The position numbers and the translations under genes are program-made. The notes beneath the pieces are model-generated. The model saw only the letters and a program-made list of their open reading frames with translations, did no database searches and was not told the origin of the DNA. From Nocardioidaceae bacterium (lineage in GTDB: Bacteria; Actinomycetota; Actinomycetes; Propionibacteriales; Nocardioidaceae), in assembly GCA_030655315.1 (NCBI GenBank), contig JAURVT010000040.1, forward strand, positions 1-64,000: a DNA stretch of 64,000 nt. Direction: 5' to 3'. Below are positions 16,500 to 25,541 of the stretch, piece after piece (position 1 is the stretch's first letter; each line of letters opens with the position of its first letter).

Positions 16500-17321
16500 A
16501 TGACCGACACGATGGGCACGGCGGGCCGCGCGGACGCCGTGCGCACGAGCGTCAGGAAGCGTCACGACTCGATCCTGGAGTGCCTCGGGTCCGAGGGACG
16601 GGTGGAGGCCACCGACCTCGCCCTGCGGCTCGGGGTCGCCGTCGAGACGGTGCGCCGCGACCTGCGGCTGCTGGAGGGCCGTGGTGCGCTGCAGCGGGCC
16701 CACGGCGGGGCCGTCCCGGTCAGCCCGCTCGAGCGGCCGGCGCGTCCGGTCGCCGACGCCGCGTCGGTGTCGCTCGGCGCCGCCGCCGTGCAGCACCTGC
16801 CCGCGCGGGGCTCGGCGCTGATCGGGCAGGGGCAGCACTGCCTCGCGCTCGCGGCCGCCGTCGTGGAGGACCAGCGGCGCTGGGACGGGCTCCGCATCGC
16901 CACCACCTCGGTCGAGGTGGCGGTGCTGCTCTCCCGTCGCGAGGACCTCGTCGTGCACAACCTCGGGGGCACCGTCGGGTCGGACTTCGCCCAGCACGGG
17001 CAGTGGACCCTCGACGAGCTCGACCGGATCAACGTCGACGTGGCGTTCCTCGCGCCCAGCGGCGTCAGCATCGACGGCGGCCTCACCCTGGAGGACGGTC
17101 GTGACGGCGCGGTCGCCACGGCCGTGGTGGCCTCCGCCGCCCGCCTCGTGGTGATCGCGGACGCCGCGGCCGTCGGCACCGTGTCGTTCTGGCGGTTCGG
17201 CACCCTGGGCGACGTCGACGTCCTGGTGGCCGACGCGTCCGCCTCCGAGCACGAGCTCACCGCGCTCTCCGAGCTCGACCTCCGGCTCGAGCGGGTCGGC
17301 ACCGCCGACCTCAGGGGCTGA
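16500..17321 (+). CDS. Second DeoR-family sugar regulator
   Basis: About 273 residues. Helix-turn-helix ATDLALRLGVAVETVRRDLRLLEGRGALQRAHGGAVP near residues 35-70, then a DeoR sensor domain ending FGTLGDVDVLVADASA. The sensor is more divergent than that of the first DeoR: the usual DSGTT-like phosphosugar loop reads LIGQGQHCL here. The start is uncertain (ATG 16500 or 16512); neither has a clear ribosome site. Its 3' end overlaps the convergent EIIA gene by 11 bases. It could act on the polyol operon behind it or on the GlcNAc cluster ahead. Confidence 0.82.
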   Translation: MTDTMGTAGRADAVRTSVRKRHDSILECLGSEGRVEATDLALRLGVAVETVRRDLRLLEGRGALQRAHGGAVPVSPLERPARPVADAASVSLGAAAVQHLPARGSALIGQGQHCLALAAAVVEDQRRWDGLRIATTSVEVAVLLSRREDLVVHNLGGTVGSDFAQHGQWTLDELDRINVDVAFLAPSGVSIDGGLTLEDGRDGAVATAVVASAARLVVIADAAAVGTVSFWRFGTLGDVDVLVADASASEHELTALSELDLRLERVGTADLRG

Positions 17322-17760
17322 AGAGCAGGTCCCCCACCGCGACGGTCGACCCCACGGTGGGGGCCACGACGCTGCCGGGCGTGGAGTCCATCAGCACGAC
17401 CGGGACCACCGCCGAGCGTCCGCCCCGGACCACCTCGGCGGGGTCCCAGCGGATGACGGGCGCCCCGGCGGCCACCGGACCGCCCTCGGTCGCGAGCAGC
17501 TCGAACCCCTCGCCCGCCAGCTGCACGGTGTCGATGCCCAGGTGCACGAGCACGCCGGTCCCCTCGGCCGACACCACGACGAACGCGTGCGGGTGCAGCT
17601 TGACGAGGGTGCCGTCGAGGGGCGACACGACGACCTCGGGGCCGTCGGCGCTCGGCTCCACGGCCACGCCCGAGCCGACGATCTCGCCGGCGAACACCGG
17701 GTCGGGCACGTCGGCCAGCGCGTGCACGGCCCCGGCGACCGGCGCGAGGACGTCCGTCAT
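17311..17760 (-). CDS. PTS EIIA domain protein (glucose/GlcNAc family, crr-like)
   Basis: 149-residue soluble phosphocarrier. VLVHLGIDTVQL holds the phosphorylated His (residue 73) and KLHPHAF the partner His (58), as in IIA-Glc. It accepts phosphate from HPr and passes it to EIIB. ATG at 17760 overlaps the EIIB stop (ATGA). In many bacteria this domain is fused to EIIBC; here the three PTS parts are separate genes on two divergent arms. Confidence 0.92.
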   Translation of the reverse strand: MTDVLAPVAGAVHALADVPDPVFAGEIVGSGVAVEPSADGPEVVVSPLDGTLVKLHPHAFVVVSAEGTGVLVHLGIDTVQLAGEGFELLATEGGPVAAGAPVIRWDPAEVVRGGRSAVVPVVLMDSTPGSVVAPTVGSTVAVGDLLFSP

Positions 17761-17987
17761 CGCAGGTCCTCGATGTCGCTCGCGATGGTGTCGGCGTCGG
17801 GACCGACGACCACCTGGACGACGGTGCCCGAGATCATCACGCCGTAGGCGCCGGCGGCCTTGAGCGCCCGCTCGTCGACGAGCGAGCCGTCCTCGACCTC
17901 GGTCCGCAGACGGGTGATGCAGGGCTCGATCTCGACGATGTTGGACAGGCCTCCGAGGCCGTCGACGATCTGCTGGGCCTGGCTCAT
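17757..17987 (-). CDS. PTS EIIB protein, N-acetylglucosamine/glucose type
   Basis: 76 residues, a complete single EIIB domain. The phosphorylated Cys23 sits in IVEIEPCITRLRTEV, the family signature; GAYGVMISGTVVQVVVG follows. Transfers phosphate from EIIA to the sugar bound in the EIIC encoded at 21137. Starts 44 bases after the SIS gene and overlaps EIIA. Confidence 0.93.
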   Translation of the reverse strand: MSQAQQIVDGLGGLSNIVEIEPCITRLRTEVEDGSLVDERALKAAGAYGVMISGTVVQVVVGPDADTIASDIEDLR

Positions 17988-18031
17988 GGGGTCTCCTCAG
18001 GCGGTGGTGCTGGACGGGGCGGGCGGGTGGT

Positions 18032-19081
18032 TCAGGTGGCGTCGGTGCGGGTGACCTTGGACAGGCCGCGGGGCGCGTCGGGGTCGAGCCCGAGCCTACG
18101 GGCGAGCTGCTCCACGACCAGCTGGAGCGGGACGATCGTCGCGAGCGGGGCGAGCGGCTCGGTGACGTCCCCGCCGGGCAGCCAGAGGTCGCAGCCACCG
18201 GCGAAGGAGGGGTCGCCGCCCACCCCGACGACGGTGGCTCCGCGCCCACGGAGGTCGGCCGCGAGCTCGGTCATCGCGCCGCTCAACGGACCGTCCGGCG
18301 CGGCCACGACGATCGCCGTGACGTCCTCGTCCACCACGGAGATCGGGCCGTGCCGCAGGTCGGCGTAGGAGTAGCCGCGCACCGGCTGCAGGCAAGTCTC
18401 CTCCAGCTTGAGCGCGGTCTCGAGGGCGGTGCCCATCAGCAGGCCGCGACCGGTGACGATCGTCTGGTCGGCCCCGGCGAGCTGCTCCACCGCGGCGTCG
18501 ACGCCGTCACGGGCGGCCAGCAGGCCGGCGACCACGTCGGGCAGGCCGAGCAGCACCGCGTCGAGGGACGCGTCGACCGGCCCCACCGACGTGCCGATGA
18601 CGGCCATCGCGGCGACCTGCGCGAGGTAGGTCTTGGTGGCCGGCACGGCGAGCTCGCGGCCGGCGGTGGTCACCAGGGCCAGACCGGCCTCGCGGGCCAG
18701 TGCTGAGTCGGCGCCGTTGGTGACCGCGACGGTGGCAGCACCGCAGCGCGCGGCCCAGGCCTGCGTCTGCACGATCTCGGTGGTCTCCCCCGACTGCGAG
18801 ACGCTCACCACGACGGTGTCGGAGAGGTCGAGCTCGGCCTCGTAGTGGGTCGCGACGCTCGGAGCCGCCATCGCGGCCGGGACGCCGGCGTGGGCCTCCA
18901 GCAGGTAGCGGCCGTAGAGCGCGGCGTTGTCGCTGGACCCGCGGGCGACGAGCAGCACGCGACGTCGCTCCCGCAGGAGCGCCCCCACCTGCTCGCGCAG
19001 GGGCATCAGCGCGTCGAGGGTGGACCGCAGGACGGCGGGCTGCTCGGCGACCTCGGTCGCCATCTGGGTGGGGTTGGTCAT
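18032..19081 (-). CDS. SIS-domain glucosamine-6-phosphate deaminase (NagB-II type)
   Basis: 349 residues with two SIS domains, like GlmS isomerase without its glutaminase part. LVARGSSDNAALYGRYLLE and SVSQSGETTEIVQTQAWA are the phosphosugar-binding loops; second-domain motifs are TGRGLLMGTALETALKLEETCLQP and YADLRHGPIS. In this context it most likely converts GlcN-6-P to fructose-6-P and ammonia after NagA. ATG 19081 overlaps the nagA stop (ATGA). An AgaS-type role on another amino sugar is the main alternative. Confidence 0.87.
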   Translation of the reverse strand: MTNPTQMATEVAEQPAVLRSTLDALMPLREQVGALLRERRRVLLVARGSSDNAALYGRYLLEAHAGVPAAMAAPSVATHYEAELDLSDTVVVSVSQSGETTEIVQTQAWAARCGAATVAVTNGADSALAREAGLALVTTAGRELAVPATKTYLAQVAAMAVIGTSVGPVDASLDAVLLGLPDVVAGLLAARDGVDAAVEQLAGADQTIVTGRGLLMGTALETALKLEETCLQPVRGYSYADLRHGPISVVDEDVTAIVVAAPDGPLSGAMTELAADLRGRGATVVGVGGDPSFAGGCDLWLPGGDVTEPLAPLATIVPLQLVVEQLARRLGLDPDAPRGLSKVTRTDAT

Positions 19082-20274
19082 GCCTGCTCCTGCTCGGGGT
19101 CGAGGGGACGGGTGGGGTCGGACCAGACGAGCCGGCCGCCGATCCAGGTGGCGCGGCACCGGAGACCGTCGTCGAGCCAGACCAGGTCGGCCAGCGTGCC
19201 GGGGCTCAGCCGACCGAGGTCGGGGCGGCCGAGAGCGTCGGCCGGCACCCGGGTGGCGGCGTCGACCGCCGTCGCCAGGTCGATGCCGCACGAGACGGTG
19301 TGCGCGACCGCGTCGTCCATCCGGACCGCGGAGCCGGCGATGGTGCCGTCGGCCCGCAGCGGCGGGCTGCCGTCGGCGACGGTCAGCGCCTCGCCGCCCA
19401 GCTCGTAGGTGCCCGGCGGCATGCCGAGCGCCGCGACCGCGTCCGTCACGAGCATCACCCGGCCGCCGGCCGCGGCGAAGGCGAGGCGGACCGCGGTGGG
19501 CTCGACGTGGTGCAGGTCGACGATCAGCCCGAGGGTGAGTCGGGGATCGGCGAGACCCGCGCCCACGACGCCCGGGTCGCGGTGGTGCAGCGGGCGCTGG
19601 GCGTTGTAGAGGTGCGTGACCAGGGTCGCGCCGGCGTCGGCGGCGGCACGCACGACGTCGTCGCCGGCGTCACTGTGCCCCACCGCCACCGCGACCCCCG
19701 CCGTGGCCAGCTGACGCACCGCGTCGATCGCGCCGTCCCGCTCGGGCGCGAGGGTGACGTAGCCGAGGTCGCCGGGCGAGGCCTCCACCAGGGCGCGCAC
19801 GAGGTCGGACGTGGGATCGACCAGGAGGTGCTCGCGGTGCGCGCCGCGCCGCCGGGACGACAGGAAGGGCCCCTCCACGTGGCAGGGCAGCAGGCGCGCG
19901 CCGTCGCCGGGCGCCGTCGACCGGACGCGGCCGTAGGAGCCGAGCAGGGTCACGAGCTCGTCGACGGGCGCGGTGATGAAGGTCGGCACCACCGACGTCG
20001 TGCCGGTCGCGGTCAGCTCGTGCGCGATGCGGGCGAAGTCGGCCGGTGAGGCGTCGGCGAAGTCGGTGCCGAACGCGCCGTTGAGCTGGGCGTCGACCAG
20101 TCCGGGCACCAGGTGCCCGTCGGCCAGGACGAGATCGGGTTCCCCCGGGCAGGGGCCGTGCCCCGACGCCGTGACCGCCTCGCCCGTGACCTCGACCCAG
20201 CCGGGTCCACGGGCACCCCGGGCGACGCCGAGCACGCTGGCGGCGGCGATCAGGGTGCGCTCGGGCTCGGGCAC
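19078..20274 (-). CDS. nagA: N-acetylglucosamine-6-phosphate deacetylase
   Basis: 398-residue amidohydrolase that removes acetate from GlcNAc-6-P. Motifs in order: LVPGLVDAQLNGAFG, PCHVEGPFL (metal Glu), VAVGHSDA and THLYNAQRP (metal His), LVTDAVAALG (catalytic Asp). First gene of the nagA-nagB-II-EIIB-EIIA unit, divergent from the GntR gene, with a DasR-type site in the 119-base gap. Confidence 0.94.
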   Translation of the reverse strand: MPEPERTLIAAASVLGVARGARGPGWVEVTGEAVTASGHGPCPGEPDLVLADGHLVPGLVDAQLNGAFGTDFADASPADFARIAHELTATGTTSVVPTFITAPVDELVTLLGSYGRVRSTAPGDGARLLPCHVEGPFLSSRRRGAHREHLLVDPTSDLVRALVEASPGDLGYVTLAPERDGAIDAVRQLATAGVAVAVGHSDAGDDVVRAAADAGATLVTHLYNAQRPLHHRDPGVVGAGLADPRLTLGLIVDLHHVEPTAVRLAFAAAGGRVMLVTDAVAALGMPPGTYELGGEALTVADGSPPLRADGTIAGSAVRMDDAVAHTVSCGIDLATAVDAATRVPADALGRPDLGRLSPGTLADLVWLDDGLRCRATWIGGRLVWSDPTRPLDPEQEQA

Positions 20275-20332
20275 GTCTCGCTCCAGGGGGTTGACACGGT
20301 GACGAGCGCCGGAGGATGCTGCGCTGGTTCGA

Positions 20333-20348
20333 ACTGGACCGTACCAGT
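20333..20348. promoter_or_regulatory. DasR-type operator (dre-like) between nagA and gntR
   Basis: ACTGGACCGTACCAGT: arms ACTGG and CCAGT around six bases. Streptomyces dre sites read about ACTGGTCTAGACCAGT, so the arms match fully and the centre does not. It sits between divergent GlcNAc genes next to a HutC-type GntR gene, as expected for auto- and cluster control released by GlcN-6-P. Confidence 0.75.
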
Positions 20349-20393
20349 CGGGGGCGCAAGCCGTCGAGGACCCGACGAGAGGTGGTGGTCACG

Positions 20394-21140
20394 GTGCTGA
20401 CCGACCCCGGCGTGCCCAAGCACGCGCAGCTCCGCGCGATCCTGCTGGAGCAGATCGACGCCGGTCTCGCACCCGGTGACCTGATCGCCTCCGAGCGCGA
20501 CCTGATGGGCACGCACGGCGTCAGCCGGGCCACCGTCCGGGAGGCCATCGGCTCGCTGGTCACCGCCGGGCGCCTGCAGCGCGTGCACGGCAGGGGCACC
20601 GTCGTCACCCGCCCGCGGGTGGAGAGCCGGCTGCACCTCGCGTCGTTCACCCAGGACATGCACCGGCGCGGGCACCGTCCGACGACCCGCGTGCTCTCGG
20701 TCGACTGGCCCGTACCACCTGCCGACGTCGCCGCGGCCCTGCTCGTCGGCCCGGGCGACATCGCGTGGCGCGTCGAGCGGCTGCGCCTGGCCGACGACGA
20801 GCCGATGGCGCACGAGGTCAGCTGGTACCCCGTCGACCGCTTCCCCGACCTGGACGACCACGACCTCACCGGCTCGGTCTACGCGCTGCTCGAGGAGCAC
20901 TACGCGGTCCGGGTGGACAGCGCGGTCCAGACCGCCTGGTCCGACCTGTGCGACCGGGACGTCGCCGCGCTGCTCGAGGTGCGACGTCCGGCGAGCGTGA
21001 TGGTGTTCGAGCGCGTCGGCTCGGCCGGCGACGACCCGGTCGAGCACACCACCAGCCGGTACCGCGGCGACCGCTACCAGCTCCAGATGACCCTGGGCCC
21101 CGGCCCCGGACCCGACCAGCACGAGGAAGGCCATCCATGA
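20394..21140 (+). CDS. GntR/HutC-family regulator of GlcNAc use (DasR/NagR-like)
   Basis: 248 residues from GTG 20394. N-terminal winged helix PKHAQLRAILLEQIDAGLAPGDLIASERDLMGTHGVSRATVREAIGSLV, then a UTRA ligand domain (ESRLHLASFTQDMHRRGHRPTT). The start is supported by GAGAGGTGG just upstream; an ATG at 20316 would overlap the operator. The stop overlaps the EIIC ATG. Ligand is probably a phosphorylated amino sugar. Confidence 0.9.
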   Translation: MLTDPGVPKHAQLRAILLEQIDAGLAPGDLIASERDLMGTHGVSRATVREAIGSLVTAGRLQRVHGRGTVVTRPRVESRLHLASFTQDMHRRGHRPTTRVLSVDWPVPPADVAAALLVGPGDIAWRVERLRLADDEPMAHEVSWYPVDRFPDLDDHDLTGSVYALLEEHYAVRVDSAVQTAWSDLCDRDVAALLEVRRPASVMVFERVGSAGDDPVEHTTSRYRGDRYQLQMTLGPGPGPDQHEEGHP

Positions 21141-22444
21141 CCGCCACCACGCAGACCCGCGCCCGGCGAGGCGTGCCCGGGCTCGCCCAGGTGCAGAAGT
21201 TCGGCCGCAGCCTGATGCTGCCGATCGCGTCCCTGCCCGTCGCCGCACTCCTCGCGCGTCTCGGCAGCCCCGACATGCTGGGCGCCGACGGGCTGGGGTG
21301 GACGTCGGTGGCCACCGTGATGGGCGCAGCGGGCAACGCGCTGCTCAACAACCTCGCGCTGCTCTTCGCCGTCGGCGTGGCCATCGGCATCGCCAAGAAG
21401 GCGGACGGCTCGACCGCGCTCGCCGCGGTGGCCGGCTACCTGGTGTTCAAGGGCGTCTTCGACGCGACCATCCCGCTCGTGATGACCGTCGACGACTCCA
21501 ACGCCGCCGCGGTGGCCAAGGGCTACGACGTGCTCGGCGGCATCGTCATGGGCGTCACCGCCGGTCTGCTCTGGCAGCGCTACTACCGGATCAAGCTGCC
21601 GTCCTACCTGGCGTTCTTCGGCGGCCGGCGCTTCGTGCCGCTCGTGACGGCGATCTCCGCGATCGTCATCTCGGTGCTGATGAGCCTGGTCTACCCCGCG
21701 TTCTCGGCCGGTCTGGAGAATGTCTCGGACTGGGTCGCGGGCAACAGCGTCGTGGGCGGGTTCGTCTACGGCACCCTGAACCGGCTGCTGATCCCCCTCG
21801 GCCTGCACCACGTGCTCAACTCCGGCCCCTGGTTCCTGTTCGGCTCCTACGAGGGAGCCGCGGGCGTCGTGAACGGCGACATCCCCCGCTTCCTCGCGGG
21901 CGACCCCACCGCCGGTGCCTTCATGACGGGCTTCTTCCCGATCATGATGTTCGCCCTCCCCGCCGCCGCGATCGCGATCTGGCACGAGGCCCGGCCGTCG
22001 CAGCGCAAGATCGTCGGCGGCATCATGATCAGCGCCGCCCTGACGAGCTTCATCACCGGCGTCACCGAGCCGCTCGAGTTCTCGTTCATGTTCGTCGCGT
22101 TCCCGCTGTACGTCATCCACGCACTGCTCACGGGCACCTCGATCGCCCTGGTCAACGCGCTCGGCATCAAGGACGGCTTCGGCTTCTCCGCGGGCCTGAT
22201 CGACTACCTGATCAACTTCAACATCGCCACGAAGCCGGGCCTGCTCATCGTCGTCGGCCTGGGCTACGCGGTCGTCTACTACGTGCTCTTCCGCTTCGTC
22301 ATCCGCTGGTGGAACCTCAAGACCCCCGGCCGCGAGGACGACGCGGACCTCGAGCCCGAGACCGCCGGAGCCTCCCCCACGGCCGCGGACTCCTCCGCCA
22401 CCTCGGCGTCGACTTCCGCGCCATCGCGGGATGAACCCCGCTGA
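21137..22444 (+). CDS. PTS EIIC, N-acetylglucosamine-specific permease
   Basis: 435 residues, about ten membrane helices. LNNLALLFAVGVAIGIAKK, GLHHVLNSGPWFLFGSYEG and GVTEPLEFSFMFVAFPLYVIHA are GlcNAc/glucose EIIC hallmarks; the GVTEPLEF loop carries the conserved sugar-binding Glu. Ends in a 40-residue Ser/Ala-rich polar tail. Coupled to the GntR gene by ATGA. Works with EIIB (17757) and EIIA (17311); EI and HPr are not in the window. Confidence 0.94.
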   Translation: MTATTQTRARRGVPGLAQVQKFGRSLMLPIASLPVAALLARLGSPDMLGADGLGWTSVATVMGAAGNALLNNLALLFAVGVAIGIAKKADGSTALAAVAGYLVFKGVFDATIPLVMTVDDSNAAAVAKGYDVLGGIVMGVTAGLLWQRYYRIKLPSYLAFFGGRRFVPLVTAISAIVISVLMSLVYPAFSAGLENVSDWVAGNSVVGGFVYGTLNRLLIPLGLHHVLNSGPWFLFGSYEGAAGVVNGDIPRFLAGDPTAGAFMTGFFPIMMFALPAAAIAIWHEARPSQRKIVGGIMISAALTSFITGVTEPLEFSFMFVAFPLYVIHALLTGTSIALVNALGIKDGFGFSAGLIDYLINFNIATKPGLLIVVGLGYAVVYYVLFRFVIRWWNLKTPGREDDADLEPETAGASPTAADSSATSASTSAPSRDEPR

Positions 22445-22505
22445 ACCCCCGACCACGCGGAAGTCGACGAGGGGGCGGGCCGCCAGTTGGCCTAGGGTCG
22501 GGGAC

Positions 22506-22997
22506 GTGAGCGACGTCTTCGCACCACCGGTGGAGCACTGGAACCGGGTCTCCCCCGCCCTGTGCACGGTCCAGCGCATCGTCACCATCGTCCCGGTCGT
22601 CGCCCTCGGCGCGGGTGCCGCAGTCCTGCTGCAGCTGCTGGTGGGCTGGTGGTGGCTGACGGCCCTGGTGGTCGTCGTGACGCTGGGTCTGGTGGGCTGG
22701 CTGTGGGCCTGGGCCGCCCGGCACCAGGCGTCCTGGGGCTACGCCGAGAACGAGGACGACCTCTACGTCACCGGGGGCGTCGCGTGGCGGCGCCTCGTGG
22801 CCGTCCCCTACGGCCGCATGCAGTTCGTCGACGTCACCGCCGGTCCGATCGACCGCGCGTTCGGCATCGCGAAGGTCACGCTGCACACCGCCAGCAGCGG
22901 GACCGCGGCCACCATCCCCGGCCTGCCCGCGGACGAGGCCAACCGCCTGCGCAACCGCATGACCGAGCTCGGCGAGGCCCGTGGCGCCGGCCTCTGA
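22506..22997 (+). CDS. PH-domain membrane protein, YdbS-like
   Basis: 163 residues: two N-terminal helices (RIVTIVPVVALGAGAAVLLQLL and WWWLTALVVVVTLGLVGWLW) followed by one bacterial PH (bPH2) domain, whose core reads VPYGRMQFVDVTAGPIDRAFGIAKVTLHT. GTG 22506 chosen from the family N-terminus (VSDVFAPP). Overlaps the next gene by 17 bases; the YdbS-YdbT pair is a common arrangement with unproved role in envelope stress or toxin tolerance. Confidence 0.87.
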   Translation: MSDVFAPPVEHWNRVSPALCTVQRIVTIVPVVALGAGAAVLLQLLVGWWWLTALVVVVTLGLVGWLWAWAARHQASWGYAENEDDLYVTGGVAWRRLVAVPYGRMQFVDVTAGPIDRAFGIAKVTLHTASSGTAATIPGLPADEANRLRNRMTELGEARGAGL

Positions 22998-24414
22998 CCC
23001 CGCCCCCGACCCGTCGACACCCGACCTCGACGTGAGCGGGGTCGACGCCGAGGCGCTGGAGCCGGCCGAGGTGCGCGGGTCGCGCACCCACCCCGCGAGC
23101 GCGTTCGTGCGGGTCTGGCTCTTCGTGCTCGCAGCGGGCGTGGGCTCGGTGCAGCAGCTCGCCGAGGAGCTCGACGTCCGCCGCGCCGCGATCGTCATCG
23201 GCCTCGGGCTGGTGGTCGGCGGCGTCTACGGCGTCGTCCGCTGGCTCACCACCCGCTACGTCATCGACGGCCACGAGCTGCGCGTCGACTCCGGCCTGCT
23301 CACCCGCACGTCACGGCGCGCGCCGTACGAGCGGATCCAGTCCGTCGACGTCGCACAGCCGCTCGGGGCCCGGATCCTGGGCCTGGCCGAGCTGAGGGTC
23401 GAGCTCGCCGGCGGCGACGGCTCACGCGTCGCGCTGCAGTACCTGACCAAGGCCGACGCCCACCGGCTCCGCGGGGTCCTGGTGGAGCGGGCCCACGCCG
23501 TCGGCCTGCCGGCACCCACCGACGACGCCGCCGACGACCCGGCGGCTCCCCGCGCCGCGGCCGTGGACCAGCCGGAGCGGCTGGTGGCCCAGGTCGACCC
23601 GGGCCACCTGGTGGTCGGCACCCTGCTGTCGATGGACCTCATCGTCGGCGCGATCGGGACGCTCGTGGTGCTCGCGGTCGTGGGCGTCACCGGCTCGTTC
23701 TTCCTGGTCGTGCCGCTGCTGCTGCCCTTCGCGGGCAACGTCTTCCGGATCGTGGCCGGCCGGGTGGTGGCCCAGTGGGGGTCGCGGCTCACCCGTGGTC
23801 CGCGAGGTCTGCGGATCGAGCGCGGGCTCCTCGGCCGCGTCAGCCAGACGGTGCCCGTCGGACGCGTCCAGGGCGTCGCGGTGGAGCAGCCCATCCTGTG
23901 GCGCCGCTGGGGCTGGCGGCGGCTGCTCGTCGACGTCGCAGGCTCGGCGGGCGAGAAGGACAGCGACGAGAACCCGTCCACCCTGCTGCCCATCGGGTCT
24001 CCCGAGCTGGCGCGGACCGTCGTGCGCGAGGTGCTGCCGGGCGTCGACGCCGAGTCGATCCCCGTGGAGCCGCTCCCCCGCCGCTCGCGCTGGTTCGCGC
24101 CGATCGGGTGGCGCCGTCGGGCCGTCGGCGCCGACGAGCGCGCGTTCGTCACGGCCACCGGGTGGGTCACCCACCGGATCGACGTCGTGCCGCACGCCAA
24201 GACCCAGTCGGTGTCGGTCTCGCAGGGGCCGCTGCAGCGCCGGCTCGGGCTGGCCGACGTCGACGTGCACACCCCCGACGGCCCGGTGCACGCGCGGGTG
24301 CACAACATGGACGCCGGCCGGGCCCGCCAGGTCGCGATCCGACAGCTCGACGCCGCGCGCGCGGCGCGGCTGTCGGACGACGGCTCAGCCGCCGGACACC
24401 GCGTCCTCGGCTAG
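22981..24414 (+). CDS. PH-domain membrane protein, YdbT-like
   Basis: 477 residues with three bPH2 repeats: RAPYERIQSVDVAQPLGARILGLAELRVELA, then VPVGRVQGVAVEQPILWRRWGWRRLLVDVA, then VPHAKTQSVSVSQGPLQRRLGLADVDVHTP, separated by paired hydrophobic helices. GTG start at 22981 inside the ydbS 3' end. The last 30 bases overlap the convergent dus gene, an unusually long 3' overlap. Confidence 0.88.
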   Translation: MAPASDPAPDPSTPDLDVSGVDAEALEPAEVRGSRTHPASAFVRVWLFVLAAGVGSVQQLAEELDVRRAAIVIGLGLVVGGVYGVVRWLTTRYVIDGHELRVDSGLLTRTSRRAPYERIQSVDVAQPLGARILGLAELRVELAGGDGSRVALQYLTKADAHRLRGVLVERAHAVGLPAPTDDAADDPAAPRAAAVDQPERLVAQVDPGHLVVGTLLSMDLIVGAIGTLVVLAVVGVTGSFFLVVPLLLPFAGNVFRIVAGRVVAQWGSRLTRGPRGLRIERGLLGRVSQTVPVGRVQGVAVEQPILWRRWGWRRLLVDVAGSAGEKDSDENPSTLLPIGSPELARTVVREVLPGVDAESIPVEPLPRRSRWFAPIGWRRRAVGADERAFVTATGWVTHRIDVVPHAKTQSVSVSQGPLQRRLGLADVDVHTPDGPVHARVHNMDAGRARQVAIRQLDAARAARLSDDGSAAGHRVLG

Positions 24415-25521
24415 TGGGTCAAGCGCCGAGTCGTGCCGGCGGTGGTCGAGCCACCCGTCGGGCACGACGACCCGCTTGGGGCTGCCCTGCCGACCGCGCG
24501 GGGTACCGAGCTCGGAGACCGGGTAGGGCTCGGTCGGGTCCAGACGGTCGAGGAGCGCGTCGAGCGACGCGAGGTCGTCGACGTGACCGAGCTGGTCGCG
24601 CAGCTGGCCGCCCGCGGCGAACCCCTTGAGGTACCAGGCGACGTGCTTGCGGAACTCGGTGCAGCCGCGACGCTCGTCGTGCAGGTGCTCGACGAGCAGC
24701 TCGGCGTGCCGGCGCATGACCGCCCGCACCTCGCCGAGGGTGGGCAGCTCGAGGACCTGCTCGCCCGCGAAGGCGGCGGCGAGGTCGCGGAACAGCCACG
24801 GCCGCCCCAGGCACCCGCGTCCGACGACGACGCCCGCGGCCCCCGTGTGCTCGACCATGCGCACCGCGTCGGAGGCCTCCCACACGTCGCCGTTGCCGAG
24901 CACCGGGATGTCGACCGCCTCGACGAGCGTGGCGATCGCGTCCCAGTCGGCGGTGCCGGAGTAGTGCTGCACCGCGGTGCGCCCGTGCAGGGCGATCGCG
25001 GCGCAGCCGGCCTCCTGGGCGATGCGGCCGGCGTCGAGATAGGTCAGGTGGTCCTCGTCGATGCCCTTGCGGGTCTTCATCGTCACCGGCACGCCGTACG
25101 GACCCGCAGCGCCGACGGCCGCGTCGAGGATCTCGGCGAGCAGGCCCGACTTCCAGGGCAGCGCCGCTCCCCCGCCCTTGCGCGTCACCTTGGGGACGGG
25201 GCAGCCGAAGTTCAGGTCCACGTGGTCGACGCCGTGGTCGCCGCACAGGATCTCGACGGCCTTGCCGACGTAGGTCGGGTCGATGCCGTAGAGCTGCACC
25301 GAGCGGACCGACTCGTTCTCGGCGAACTTCAGCATCGAGAGGCTCACGCGGTCGCCCTCGACGAGGCCGCGCGACGTGATCATCTCGCACACGTACAGGC
25401 CCGCGCCCTGCTCGGCGCAGAGCTCGCGGAACGCGGCGTTCGTGACCCCCGCCATCGGCGCGAGCACGACCGGAGGGCTGACCTCGAGGTCACCCAGGCG
25501 GAGCGTGGTCGGGAGCGTCAT
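24385..25521 (-). CDS. dus: tRNA-dihydrouridine synthase (DusB type)
   Basis: 378-residue FMN enzyme that reduces uridines in the tRNA D-loop. VVLAPMAGVTNAAFRELC starts the TIM barrel; VDHVDLNFGCPVPKVTRKGGGAAL holds the catalytic Cys; MKTRKGID and VVGRGCLGRPWLF bind substrate and FMN. ATG 25521 starts the conserved fold; the longer upstream frame is a shadow over yidC. Its 3' end overlaps the convergent ydbT gene. Confidence 0.95.
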   Translation of the reverse strand: MTLPTTLRLGDLEVSPPVVLAPMAGVTNAAFRELCAEQGAGLYVCEMITSRGLVEGDRVSLSMLKFAENESVRSVQLYGIDPTYVGKAVEILCGDHGVDHVDLNFGCPVPKVTRKGGGAALPWKSGLLAEILDAAVGAAGPYGVPVTMKTRKGIDEDHLTYLDAGRIAQEAGCAAIALHGRTAVQHYSGTADWDAIATLVEAVDIPVLGNGDVWEASDAVRMVEHTGAAGVVVGRGCLGRPWLFRDLAAAFAGEQVLELPTLGEVRAVMRRHAELLVEHLHDERRGCTEFRKHVAWYLKGFAAGGQLRDQLGHVDDLASLDALLDRLDPTEPYPVSELGTPRGRQGSPKRVVVPDGWLDHRRHDSALDPLAEDAVSGG

Positions 25522-25541
25522 GCCCCCATTGTCGCGCACCG

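Noticed and set aside
20320-20350. tRNA TpsiC-like GGTTCGA
   Set aside because: No cloverleaf can be formed around it; the sequence is the flank of the DasR-like operator.
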